Positions 34,031 to 42,295 of a stretch of 64,000 nt of DNA are shown in pieces. How positions within the stretch are numbered: position 1 is the stretch's first letter; every line of letters starts with the position of its first letter. Source of the stretch: Mycobacterium sp. GA-1285 (GTDB taxonomy: Bacteria; Actinomycetota; Actinomycetes; Mycobacteriales; Mycobacteriaceae); contig NZ_LQIS01000045.1 of assembly GCF_001499905.1 (NCBI RefSeq), positions 62,001 through 126,000 of the forward strand, written 5' to 3'. The notes beneath the pieces were generated by a model that did not search any database, had not been told where the DNA came from, and was given only the letters and a program-made list of their open reading frames with translations. The position numbers and the translations under genes were made by a program.

Positions 34031-34623
34031 CAGTGACCGAACGGATCGGGATCCTTACCGGGCATCCACGACAACCCGGGCACCCCCCAGCCGTGCGACT
34101 TCACCGCACGCTTGGCGCTGCGCGCATGCCTTCCGATCAACCGGTCCAGATAAAGGAAGCCGTCGAGGTGGCCCGTCTCGTGCTGCAGCATCCGGGCGAA
34201 CAGATCGGTGCCCTCGATGGAAATCGGGTTGCCGTCGGCGTCCAGGCCCGTCACCCGTGCCCAGTCGGCCCGCCCAGTCGGGAACGACTCCCCGGGCACC
34301 GAAAGACAACCCTCGTCGTCGTCGTCCGGATCGGGCATGGTCTCGGGCACCTCGGAGGTCTCCAACACCGGATTGACGACCACACCGCGGCGGCGGGTGA
34401 CACGACCGCGCGCGTCCGCACAGTGGTAGACGAACACCCGCTTGGACACCCCGATCTGGTTCGCGGCCAAGCCAACCCCGTTCGCGGCGTCCATCGTGTC
34501 GAACAGGTCGGCGATCAAGTCCGCGAGATCGGCGGGCAGTGAACCGTCCTCGCCTACCTGCACCGGCTCGGTGGCTTTGTGCAGGACGGGATCTCCTACG
34601 ATGCGGATCGGAACGACTGCCAT
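34030..34623 (-). CDS. def: peptide deformylase
   Basis: 197 aa. The three motifs are GVGLAANQIG, EGCLSVPG (metal Cys) and QHETGHLDG (metal His pair and catalytic Glu; Gly replaces the usual Asp, as known in mycobacterial Def). It removes the formyl group from nascent proteins. A mycobacterial insertion (TMPDPDDDDEG) lies before motif 2. It is divergent from the DUF3263 gene. Confidence 0.95.
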   Translation of the reverse strand: MAVVPIRIVGDPVLHKATEPVQVGEDGSLPADLADLIADLFDTMDAANGVGLAANQIGVSKRVFVYHCADARGRVTRRRGVVVNPVLETSEVPETMPDPDDDDEGCLSVPGESFPTGRADWARVTGLDADGNPISIEGTDLFARMLQHETGHLDGFLYLDRLIGRHARSAKRAVKSHGWGVPGLSWMPGKDPDPFGH

Positions 34624-34759
34624 GCGGAAAATCTTAATTCGGGAATGCTTGCCGCCCGACTCGCGGGCATGTCGAACCGCTCATCGGCCCGTCACGTGGT
34701 TGAATGAGCGCCGAACCACAGCGATGTCATTCAAGTTGTCGGAAGGGTCCAGGAGCCAG

Positions 34760-35068
34760 ATGGACGGCGCGATCGCGCGGACTGCACAATCCGGGGACAA
34801 CTCTGAACTCTCCGACGGGCTCACCCGGCGCGAGCACGACATTCTCGCGTTCGAGCGGCAGTGGTGGAAGTACGCCGGCTCCAAGGAAGACGCCATCAAG
34901 GAGTTGTTCTCGATGTCGGCCACCCGCTACTACCAGGTGCTGAACGCGCTCGTCGACCGGCCGGAGGCGCTTGCCGCCGATCCGATGCTGGTCAAACGGT
35001 TGCGACGGCTGCGGGCCAGCAGGCAGAAGGCGCGGGCCGCACGCCGCCTCGGCTTCGACGTCACCTGA
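34760..35068 (+). CDS. DUF3263 protein (Rv0430-like)
   Basis: 102 aa from an ATG at 34760 behind CCAGGAGCCAG; an upstream in-frame ATG at 34724 is less well supported. The segment LTRREHDILAFERQWWKYAGSKEDAIKELFSMSATRYYQVLN looks like a helix-turn-helix, and a basic tail (RRLRASRQKARAARRLG) follows, so DNA binding is plausible. Conserved in mycobacteria; the role is not known to me. It precedes virR. Confidence 0.88.
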   Translation: MDGAIARTAQSGDNSELSDGLTRREHDILAFERQWWKYAGSKEDAIKELFSMSATRYYQVLNALVDRPEALAADPMLVKRLRRLRASRQKARAARRLGFDVT

Positions 35069-35117
35069 GCCTCGACGTTTTTCGAAGCCGCGTGGCTCGC
35101 TCGATAAGGTGGGCGCA

Positions 35118-35570
35118 ATGAACCAGCGAGATTCGTCGGGGCTGCCTCTGCGCGCCATGGTGATGGTGCTGCTCTTCCTGGGCGTCGTCTTCCTGTTGGT
35201 GGCGTTCCAGGCGATGGGTTCCGACAGCGACGACGACGACGCGACGCCGCTGACCACAACGACCACCACGCCGACGACGTCGGAATCGGCGAGACCCGCC
35301 GATGCCGAGGTCCGGGTCTTCAACGTCTCCACCGTCGCCGGCGCGGCCGAGGGTACCGCCCGACGGCTGCGCGAGGCCGGCTGGAACGTCACCGAGACCG
35401 GCAACCTCGAACTGCCAGACGTGCCGGCGACCACTGTGTACTTCAGCGATGCGCCCGGCGAGCAGGAGGCAGCGCAAGAGGTGGGACGTCTGCTCGACGC
35501 GCCCGTCCAGCCGCGCCTGCCCGAACTCGCCGAACAGCCGCCAGGCGTCATCGTGGTCGTCACCGGCTAG
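35118..35570 (+). CDS. virR: LytR C-terminal domain membrane protein (VirR, Rv0431-like)
   Basis: 150 aa. One transmembrane helix (AMVMVLLFLGVVFLLVAFQAM, about 13-33), an acidic and Thr-rich linker, then a LytR_C domain (VRVFNVSTVAGAAEGTARRLREAGWNV). In M. tuberculosis VirR governs vesicle release and cell-wall integrity as a partner of LCP ligases. It sits between the DUF3263 gene and sodC as in that species. Confidence 0.88.
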   Translation: MNQRDSSGLPLRAMVMVLLFLGVVFLLVAFQAMGSDSDDDDATPLTTTTTTPTTSESARPADAEVRVFNVSTVAGAAEGTARRLREAGWNVTETGNLELPDVPATTVYFSDAPGEQEAAQEVGRLLDAPVQPRLPELAEQPPGVIVVVTG

Positions 35571-35580
35571 GCTCGTGCAC

Positions 35581-36306
35581 ATGTTCAAGACCGTCGCCGC
35601 CGCCGCCTTGTTCGCTGTTCCCGCTCTCGCCTTGAGCGCCTGCACGGCGCCCGAGGAGCCCAGCAACACCCCCGGCACCCCGCCGCCCGTCTGGACCGGA
35701 TCTCCGTCTCCCTCAGCCCCGCCCGGTGAGGGCGGTGGCGGTCACGGTGGCGGGCAGGGCCAAGGTGAGGGAGAAGGTCAGGCCGCCGGTGAGAAGCTCA
35801 CCGCCGAATTGAAACTGGCCGACGGCACCCCGGTGGCCACCGCGGACATCCAGTTCAGTGGCGGCTACGCGACGATCACCGTGGAGACCACCACGTCCGG
35901 GAAGCTGACCCCCGGCTTCCACGGCATGCACATCCATCAGGTCGGCAAGTGCGAGGCCAATTCGGTCGCACCCACCGGCGGCGCGCCGGGGAACTTCAAC
36001 TCGGCGGGTGGGCACTTCCAGGTGCCAGGCCACAGCGGCCACCCGGCGAGCGGCGACCTGACGTCGCTGCAGGTCCGCGGGGACGGTTCGGCGAAGGTCG
36101 TCACGACGACCGACTCGTTCACCGCCGAGCAACTCACCTCGGGCGCGGGTACCTCGATCATCGTCCACGAGAAGGCGGACAACTTCGCCAACATCCCGCC
36201 GGAGCGCTACCAACAGGTCAACGGTGACCCGCCGCCGGATGCGGCCACTCTGGCGACCGGTGACGCCGGATCGCGGGTGGCATGCGGTGTTATCCGTACC
36301 GGCTAA
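35581..36306 (+). CDS. sodC: Cu/Zn superoxide dismutase lipoprotein
   Basis: 241 aa. Lipobox LALSACTAP, then a Gly/Pro-rich spacer (about 25-70) and the SOD domain with GMHIHQVG, GGHFQ, GHSGHPASGDL for the metal ligands and the Cys pair GKCEAN/RVACGVI. It destroys superoxide at the cell surface. Ten bases follow the virR stop and its 3' end overlaps the next gene by 20 bases, so the three probably share a transcript. Confidence 0.95.
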   Translation: MFKTVAAAALFAVPALALSACTAPEEPSNTPGTPPPVWTGSPSPSAPPGEGGGGHGGGQGQGEGEGQAAGEKLTAELKLADGTPVATADIQFSGGYATITVETTTSGKLTPGFHGMHIHQVGKCEANSVAPTGGAPGNFNSAGGHFQVPGHSGHPASGDLTSLQVRGDGSAKVVTTTDSFTAEQLTSGAGTSIIVHEKADNFANIPPERYQQVNGDPPPDAATLATGDAGSRVACGVIRTG

Positions 36307-37420
36307 CAGCCACATCGATTTCGTCGGCTCGCCGCGACCGACGGTCGGAGTCGAGTGGGAATTCGCGCTCGTCGACGCGACGACGCGGGCCCTGAGCAAC
36401 GAGGCCACCGCGGTCATCGAGGAACTCGGCGAGAACAACCCGCGCGTGCACAAGGAACTGCTGCGCAACACGGTCGAGATCGTCACGGGTATCTGCGATT
36501 CGGTGCCCGAGGCGATGACGGACTTGCGCTCGACGCTGGTGACGGCCCGCGAGATCGTCCGGGCCCGCGGCATGGAGTTGTTCTGTGCCGGCACCCACCC
36601 GTTCGCGAAGTGGTCACCGGGCAGTCTGACGGATGCCCCCCGCTATGCCGAGTTGATCAAGCGCACCCAGTGGTGGGGCAGGCAGATGCTGATCTGGGGC
36701 GTGCACGTGCACGTGGGAATCCGGTCCGCGCACAAGGTGATGGCGATCAACACCTCGCTGCTCAACCACTACCCGCACCTGTTGGCCCTGTCGGCGTCGT
36801 CCCCGTTCTGGGACGGTGAGGACACCGGCTATGCGTCCAACCGGGCGATGATGTTCCAGCAGCTGCCGACCGCCGGGCTGCCGTTCCACTTCCAGACGTG
36901 GGGGGAGTGGGAACGCTTCGTCTACGACCAGAAGAAGACCGGCATCATCGACCACATGAATGAAATCCGTTGGGATATCCGACCTTCCCCGCATATCGGG
37001 ACCGTGGAGGTGCGCATCTTCGACGGGGTGTCGAATCTGCGCGAGCTGAGCGCCCTGGTAGCGCTGACACATTGCCTGGTCGTCGATCTCGACCGGCGGC
37101 TCGATGCCGGTGAGTCGCTGCCGACCATGCCGCCGTGGCACGTGCAGGAGAACAAGTGGCGCGCAGCGCGTTACGGTCTCGACGCCATCATCATCCAAGA
37201 CGCGAACAGCAATGAGCGGTTGGTGACCGAGGATCTCGACGAACTGCTCAACCGTCTCGAACCGGTGGCCGCGTCACTGCACTGCGCCGACGAGTTACGG
37301 CGCGTCGCGGACATCTACGGCACCGGCGGGTCGTATCAACGACAACGCCGCGTCGCCGAGGAGCACGACGGTGACCTCCGCGCCGTCGTCGACGCTCTGG
37401 TCGCCGAGCTGGAGTTGTAG
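36287..37420 (+). CDS. carboxylate-amine ligase, GCS2/YbdK family (Rv0433-like)
   Basis: 377 aa from a GTG at 36287. PTVGVEWEFALVD at the N-terminus, NTVEIVTGICD, MLIWGVHVHVGI and DIRPSPHIGTVEVRIFDG are blocks of the glutamate-cysteine ligase 2 fold. Members ligate amino acids weakly; true glutathione is absent from mycobacteria, so the product is uncertain. The start lies inside the sodC end and the stop is three bases before the LON-domain gene. Confidence 0.88.
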   Translation: MLSVPANSHIDFVGSPRPTVGVEWEFALVDATTRALSNEATAVIEELGENNPRVHKELLRNTVEIVTGICDSVPEAMTDLRSTLVTAREIVRARGMELFCAGTHPFAKWSPGSLTDAPRYAELIKRTQWWGRQMLIWGVHVHVGIRSAHKVMAINTSLLNHYPHLLALSASSPFWDGEDTGYASNRAMMFQQLPTAGLPFHFQTWGEWERFVYDQKKTGIIDHMNEIRWDIRPSPHIGTVEVRIFDGVSNLRELSALVALTHCLVVDLDRRLDAGESLPTMPPWHVQENKWRAARYGLDAIIIQDANSNERLVTEDLDELLNRLEPVAASLHCADELRRVADIYGTGGSYQRQRRVAEEHDGDLRAVVDALVAELEL

Positions 37421-37423
37421 ACG

Positions 37424-38056
37424 ATGGCCGCCATCCCGATGTTCCCATTGCAGGTGGCGATGCTACCGGGCGAGGAGCTCCCGCTACGGATCTTCGAACC
37501 GCGTTACGGTGCACTGGTTTCGGATTGTCTGGCTACCGAAGATCCGGCGTTCGGCGTCGTGCTGATCACGGCGGGCCGGGAGGTGGGCGGCGGTGACACC
37601 CGCAGCGATGTCGGAGCATTGGCACGCATCGCCGAGGTCGCAGATTTCGGCGATGGCCGCTACCGCCTCAAATGCACGGTAGGCGAACGCATCCGGGTCA
37701 TCGAGTGGCAGCCCGACGACCCGTATCCGCGCGCCGCGGTCGAACCGTGGCCCGATCAGCCGGGCAAACCCGTCGAGGCCGAGGCGATCCGCGACGTGGA
37801 GGATCGCATGATCGCACTGTTCGAGCGGATTGCCGCTGCACGCGGCGCCGAGGTCAACGGTCGCGAATTCGTGGCGGGTGCGGACGCGTCCGGTGATACC
37901 GGTAAGTGGTTGTATGCGTTGACCTCTCGTCTGCCCATGGGACAGGCCGACCGCTACGCGGTGCTGGCTGCGCCGACGGTGGCCGAACGGCTGTCGGCGT
38001 TGAGCGACGCCGTGGAGACCGTGACGGCGATGGTGGAGTTCCAGCTCGGGGGTTAG
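37424..38056 (+). CDS. LON substrate-binding domain protein (Rv0434-like)
   Basis: 210 aa. MFPLQVAMLPGEELPLRIFEPRYGALV is the start of a Lon N-terminal (PUA-like) domain; no ATPase or protease part follows. Stand-alone LON domains are presumed to bind unfolded or specific proteins. Tightly coupled to the preceding ligase gene and the last gene of this rightward block. Confidence 0.88.
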   Translation: MAAIPMFPLQVAMLPGEELPLRIFEPRYGALVSDCLATEDPAFGVVLITAGREVGGGDTRSDVGALARIAEVADFGDGRYRLKCTVGERIRVIEWQPDDPYPRAAVEPWPDQPGKPVEAEAIRDVEDRMIALFERIAAARGAEVNGREFVAGADASGDTGKWLYALTSRLPMGQADRYAVLAAPTVAERLSALSDAVETVTAMVEFQLGG

Positions 38057-38073
38057 CTGTTCGGCGGACTTGT

Positions 38074-38979
38074 TCAGCAGGTCCGGTGTGCTTCAACGAA
38101 CACCGTCCGCGGCGTGGTGTCGTCGGCTTCGCCAGCGGCACACCGGCCATAGCGGTCCATCAGATCCGCGGCGCTGATCGTGGTCACGTCCCATTCGCGG
38201 TCGGTGAACCAGTCGCTCACCTCGGTGCGCTCCTCGATGTACCACAGATCCTGTACGTCGAATGCGTCGTCGTCATCCTCGGCACCGGACTGCCCGCGGT
38301 ACTCGCGCAGCTTCTCACGGCGACTCGCCAGGTAGTCCGGATCGAAGAACCCCGCCCCGAACGACTCGACACCGACGCGGCTGCCTCGCGCGCTGAGCTG
38401 GTGGATTCGTTCGAACAGCAGGTCCTGCCCGCTCGCAGGCAGATACGGCAGCAGGCCCTCGGCGGCCCACGCGGTCGGCTCGCTCGCGTCGAACCCGGCA
38501 TCCCGTAGGGCCCGTGGCCAATCGTCGCGCAGGTCGATCGGCACGGGGATGTACCTGGCGGTCGGCTGGGCTTCGTGTCTGCGCAACGTGTCGACTTTGA
38601 ATGTGAGGACCCGCGGTTGGTCGATCTCGTAGACGACGGTGCCGCCGATCCACGGCAACCGCCAGGCCCGCGCATCGAGCCCGGCCGCGAGGATCACCGC
38701 CTGGTCGATGCCGTTGGCGCCCGCGGCGATGAAGAACTCGTCGAACCATTTGGTGCGCGACGCCGCGTACCCCCCGATGGCTCGGATCCGTTCGATCATG
38801 TGGGCGGGCGGCAGATGCCAACCCCGTTCCACCGCGGCGTCGACGAACATCTGAGCGTACGGGTCGGTGAAAAGTGGGCACTCGGTGTTCTGCTCCTGCG
38901 CACGAGACCAGGCCACACCCAGCGCCGTCGCGCCCACACTCTCGGTGACGTCCCAGCTGTCGTCGTCAGTTCTGGCCAT
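38074..38979 (-). CDS. SAM-dependent methyltransferase, mycobacterial LCM/TIGR00027 family
   Basis: 301 aa starting MARTDDDSWDVTESVG, the usual beginning of this family; a longer frame overlaps mrpG. Blocks include DPYAQMFV, IDQAVILAAGLDARAWRLPW (SAM site), VYEIDQPRVL and EGLLPYLP. Mycobacteria have many paralogues, thought to O-methylate small or lipid substrates; the target is unknown. It starts 13 bases inside the end of mrpG, so it may be transcribed with the antiporter operon. Confidence 0.88.
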   Translation of the reverse strand: MARTDDDSWDVTESVGATALGVAWSRAQEQNTECPLFTDPYAQMFVDAAVERGWHLPPAHMIERIRAIGGYAASRTKWFDEFFIAAGANGIDQAVILAAGLDARAWRLPWIGGTVVYEIDQPRVLTFKVDTLRRHEAQPTARYIPVPIDLRDDWPRALRDAGFDASEPTAWAAEGLLPYLPASGQDLLFERIHQLSARGSRVGVESFGAGFFDPDYLASRREKLREYRGQSGAEDDDDAFDVQDLWYIEERTEVSDWFTDREWDVTTISAADLMDRYGRCAAGEADDTTPRTVFVEAHRTC

Positions 38980-39328
38980 CGGCACCGCTTTCCGGCTGGT
39001 CGGCGAACTCGTCAATCTCGTCCGCGGTCAACAGATCGTCTCGGACGTTCTGTTCCCTATACGCAAGCTGACCAACCCGGTTCGCCACCACCGGTGCGGT
39101 GATCACTGTGAACAAGCCGGTGAGTACGAGCATGCCGACGTCGGCGTTGCCGCGCAGCCGTATCCCGGCGCCGACGATCACCAGCAGAAGCCCGAGAACC
39201 TGCGGTTTGGACGCCGCGTGCATCCGGGTCAACGTGTCGGGGAAGCGGACCACGCCGATCGCGGCGGTCAGCGCGAGCGCAGAGCCGCCCAGCACGAGCA
39301 TGCTCGCGACGATGTCGGGACCCGTCAT
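38966..39328 (-). CDS. mrpG: Mrp antiporter subunit G
   Basis: 120 aa starting MTGPDIVASMLVLGGSA. Three helices and RFPDTLTRMHAASKPQVLG, the MnhG signature. Subunit of the Na+/H+ (or K+/H+) multi-subunit antiporter. The ATG overlaps the mrpF stop as ATGA. A charged C-terminal tail (DEIDEFADQPESG) follows. Confidence 0.9.
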   Translation of the reverse strand: MTGPDIVASMLVLGGSALALTAAIGVVRFPDTLTRMHAASKPQVLGLLLVIVGAGIRLRGNADVGMLVLTGLFTVITAPVVANRVGQLAYREQNVRDDLLTADEIDEFADQPESGADGQN

Positions 39329-39612
39329 CGCCGCCCCCGCATGGATCGCGGCTTGTCGACGTCGGGAACGCGGAATCGGGCGACGCTCACGGTGCCGACG
39401 AAGCTGATCAACGCCAACGCGGCCATGCCGTAGGTCACGGTGCTGTCCAGACTGTAGGCGCTCCAGATGCCGATCCCGCACATCGCCATGGCGATGAGCG
39501 TGTCGACGGCGACCAGGCGGTCCAGCGTGCTCGGCCCGGACAGCAGACGGAACATCGTGATCGCCGCGGCGGCGGTAATCATCACCGCGGCGATGACCCA
39601 GACGGTGTTCAT
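39325..39612 (-). CDS. mrpF: Mrp antiporter subunit F
   Basis: 95 aa starting MNTVWVIAAVMITAAAAITM. Three helices and GPSTLDRLVAVDTL, the MnhF signature. It overlaps mrpG and begins 31 bases after mrpE. Confidence 0.9.
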   Translation of the reverse strand: MNTVWVIAAVMITAAAAITMFRLLSGPSTLDRLVAVDTLIAMAMCGIGIWSAYSLDSTVTYGMAALALISFVGTVSVARFRVPDVDKPRSMRGRR

Positions 39613-39643
39613 GCGCACTCCGCCTTCGCTTCTCGCTGGGGAC

Positions 39644-40201
39644 TCATGTTCGGTGCTCCTCATGGGCAGGGCGCCAGTCCTCGGGACGCTCGAACGTCGC
39701 GACCAGCAGCCGTTCGACCACGCCCACCTGGTGGTAGAACGCGCTCAGCGCGCGGTCGGAGCCGACGTCGATGACATGCATGTAGAGCAGCCGGCGGGTC
39801 TGGTCGATCTCGAGCACGATCGAACCGGGAATGAGGTTGAAGATGTTGACCGCCAACGCCAGAACCAAATCCGACTTCACTGAGAGCTGTGCCCGCAGCA
39901 CGGCGGACAGCGGCGGACGGGGTTTCACGGCCAACAGCGCAACCTGTACCGACGACAGCACCAACCGGTAGGCGACGGTGAGCAGAAGCCGGAGCAGCGA
40001 CAGCACGTGCACCTTGCCTTCGACCGGTACGGCGGGCAGCGGCAGGAGCACCGTGATCAACGACGCGATCACCAGCCCCGACAGCACGTTGGCAGCTGAC
40101 AGGTTGCCCCACAACAGGATCCAGACGAAGACCAGCCAGCAGAGGACCCATACCCGCAACACGACGCTTCTCATCGGCGCCCGCTCTCCGCCTGCGCTCA
40201 T
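39644..40201 (-). CDS. mrpE: Mrp antiporter subunit E
   Basis: 185 aa starting MSAGGERAPMRSVVLRV, overlapping the mrpD stop as ATGA; the longer open frame is antiparallel to mrpD. Two N-terminal helices (VWVLCWLVFVWILLW, NVLSGLVIASLITVLLPL) and SLTPGSI-like LIPGSIVLEID with LYMHVIDVGSD are MnhE features. Confidence 0.9.
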   Translation of the reverse strand: MSAGGERAPMRSVVLRVWVLCWLVFVWILLWGNLSAANVLSGLVIASLITVLLPLPAVPVEGKVHVLSLLRLLLTVAYRLVLSSVQVALLAVKPRPPLSAVLRAQLSVKSDLVLALAVNIFNLIPGSIVLEIDQTRRLLYMHVIDVGSDRALSAFYHQVGVVERLLVATFERPEDWRPAHEEHRT

Positions 40202-41799
40202 CGCGGCCCCACCACGGCGGTGATGTACTCGCTTCGGTCGAGCACTTCGGTGGAAGCCCTTTCGCTGTAGGCGAATATCGGCCCGGCCAGCACCGTCAGC
40301 GCGAGTCCGGCGGCGATCAGCGCGCCCGTCGGCCCCACCATCCCCGCCGGCATGCGCCCGACGTGGTCGCGGTCGACGAACTGGATGTCCTCGGGTTCGT
40401 CGAGCAACGCCGACGGCACCGCCGCGGACAGGTGGCCCTCCGGCGCGTCCTCGCGCGAGCGCCAGAACGCCTTGGTCCACACCCGGACGACCACATACAA
40501 CGTCAACAAGCTGGTCACGACGCCGCCACCCACTAAGATCCAGGCCAGCACGGAGCCGTCCTGCGCCCCGGCTTCGAGTAGCGCCACCTTCCCAATGAAC
40601 CCGGAGAGCGGTGGTATGCCACCGAGGTTGAGTGCGGGGACCACGAACACGACCGCCAACAGCGGACTGGCGGCCGCCAGACCTCCGAGGCGGTCCATCG
40701 TCGACGCTCCGGCCTGGCGTTCGATCAGCCCGACAACCAGGAACAGGGTGGTCTGCACCAGAATGTGGTGTGCCACATAGTAAATCGCGCCGGCCATGCC
40801 GAGCTGGTTGGACAATGCGATGCCGAACACCATATAGCCGATGTGGCTCACCAGCGTGAACGACAACAGACGTTTGATGTCGCTCTGCGCGATCGCACCG
40901 AGGATGCCGACCAGCATGGTCAACAGCGCAGCCACCAGCAGCACCGGATCGAGCCCACCGCCGGGGAACAGCAAGGAGTGCGCCCGGATGATCGAATAGA
41001 CGCCCACCTTGGTGAGCAGGCCGGCGAACACGGCGGTGACCGGAGCGGGCGCGGTCGGATAGGAGTCGGGCAGCCAGGCCGAAAGCGGGAACACCGCGGC
41101 CTTGATGCCGAACGCCACCAGCAGCACGGCGAACATCGCCGATCGGATTCCGCCCGATACGTCGTCGAGACGCACGGAGAGCTCCGCCAGGTTCAGCGTT
41201 CCGGTGGCTCCGTAGACGAGGGCAAGACCGAACAGGAAGATCAGCGAGCCGACCATCGACACCATCACGTATGAGATGCCCGCGCGCACACGGTCTTTGC
41301 TGGCTCCGACCGTCAGCAGCACGAAGCTCGCGGCCAGCAGCACCTCGAAACCGACGAAGAGGTTGAACAGGTCTCCGGCGAGGAACGCCATGCAGACACC
41401 TGCCGACAACACCAGATAGGTGGGCATGAAGATCGACACGGGTTGGCGTTCGTCCCCGTCGCGGACACCCTGCCCGATCGCATAGAGCACCACGGCCAGC
41501 AACACGATCGACGAGACGACGAGCATCAGCGCCGACAACCGGTCGACCACCAGAGCGATGCCCAGCGGACCCATCCCGGGCACGGACTGTCCCCAGCCGC
41601 CGACGTTGAGCACGAGTGTGCCGTCCCGGTCGGCGAGGTAGAGCAGCGCGCCGCACACCGCGACGACGACAGACAACACAGCCAGGGTGACGAGCCGCTG
41701 CAGTCGAGGCCGTCGGCCAGCGATCAGCGTCGTCGCCGCGCCCAGCGTCGGGAGCAGGACGGGCAGGGGAATCAGGGTGGCCGCTAACGTCATACGCAA
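40198..41799 (-). CDS. mrpD: Mrp antiporter subunit D
   Basis: 533 aa with about 14 helices, related to the antiporter-like subunits of complex I. FMPTYLVLSAGVCMAFLAGDLFNLFVGFEVLL and KAAVFPLSAWLPDSYPTAPAPVTAVFAGLLTKVGVY carry the conserved Glu and Lys of the proton channel. It starts 25 bases after mrpC and overlaps mrpE. Confidence 0.93.
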   Translation of the reverse strand: MRMTLAATLIPLPVLLPTLGAATTLIAGRRPRLQRLVTLAVLSVVVAVCGALLYLADRDGTLVLNVGGWGQSVPGMGPLGIALVVDRLSALMLVVSSIVLLAVVLYAIGQGVRDGDERQPVSIFMPTYLVLSAGVCMAFLAGDLFNLFVGFEVLLAASFVLLTVGASKDRVRAGISYVMVSMVGSLIFLFGLALVYGATGTLNLAELSVRLDDVSGGIRSAMFAVLLVAFGIKAAVFPLSAWLPDSYPTAPAPVTAVFAGLLTKVGVYSIIRAHSLLFPGGGLDPVLLVAALLTMLVGILGAIAQSDIKRLLSFTLVSHIGYMVFGIALSNQLGMAGAIYYVAHHILVQTTLFLVVGLIERQAGASTMDRLGGLAAASPLLAVVFVVPALNLGGIPPLSGFIGKVALLEAGAQDGSVLAWILVGGGVVTSLLTLYVVVRVWTKAFWRSREDAPEGHLSAAVPSALLDEPEDIQFVDRDHVGRMPAGMVGPTGALIAAGLALTVLAGPIFAYSERASTEVLDRSEYITAVVGPR

Positions 41800-41824
41800 T
41801 CCACCTTCGCTACTTGCCCCCGAA

Positions 41825-42295
41825 TCACTTCGACCCCTCGTAACCGGGCAGGGCGTCCAACTCGTCGGGTGCGTCGGTGTCGCGTGCGGCTTCGGGTTGC
41901 GGACGGTCCTCCTCGACGGCGGCGGTGTCCTTCGCGGCCAGTTCGGAGACCCTGGCGTCCTCGGGGTCGTCGCCCACTTCCTCGGCGGTGGTCAACCGGT
42001 AGGTCCGGTATGCCATCGCCAGCACGAACGCCGCGACACCCATCGTGATGACGATCGCCGTCAGGATCATGGCCTGCGCCAACGGATCTGCGGTGGTGGT
42101 GTGTTCGTTGCTTGTTCGCCCCCAGATCGGGGGCTTGCCGGACGGGCCACCGGCGATGAGGATGAGCAGGTTGATCGCGTTGCCGACGAGTAACAGCCCC
42201 AACAGCATTCGCGTCAGGTTCCGCTCGAGCAGCAGGTAGACGCCGGCGCTGGTGAGCCCGCCGAGCAGGATGAGGGGTACGAGGGCGGTGGTCAT
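41825..42295 (-). CDS. mrpC: Mrp antiporter subunit C
   Basis: 156 aa. Three helices like NuoK: GLTSAGVYLLLERNLTRMLLGLLLVGNAINLLIL and DPLAQAMILTAIVITMGVAAFVLAMAYR. A hydrophilic C-terminal extension of about 45 residues, rich in Asp/Glu, is longer than in Bacillus. It overlaps mrpA by four bases. Confidence 0.9.
   Translation of the reverse strand: MTTALVPLILLGGLTSAGVYLLLERNLTRMLLGLLLVGNAINLLILIAGGPSGKPPIWGRTSNEHTTTADPLAQAMILTAIVITMGVAAFVLAMAYRTYRLTTAEEVGDDPEDARVSELAAKDTAAVEEDRPQPEAARDTDAPDELDALPGYEGSK

Noticed and set aside
40198..41656. 670-codon minus-strand frame containing mrpE
   Set aside because: Only the last 185 codons are MrpE; the upstream part is a shifted frame of mrpD.
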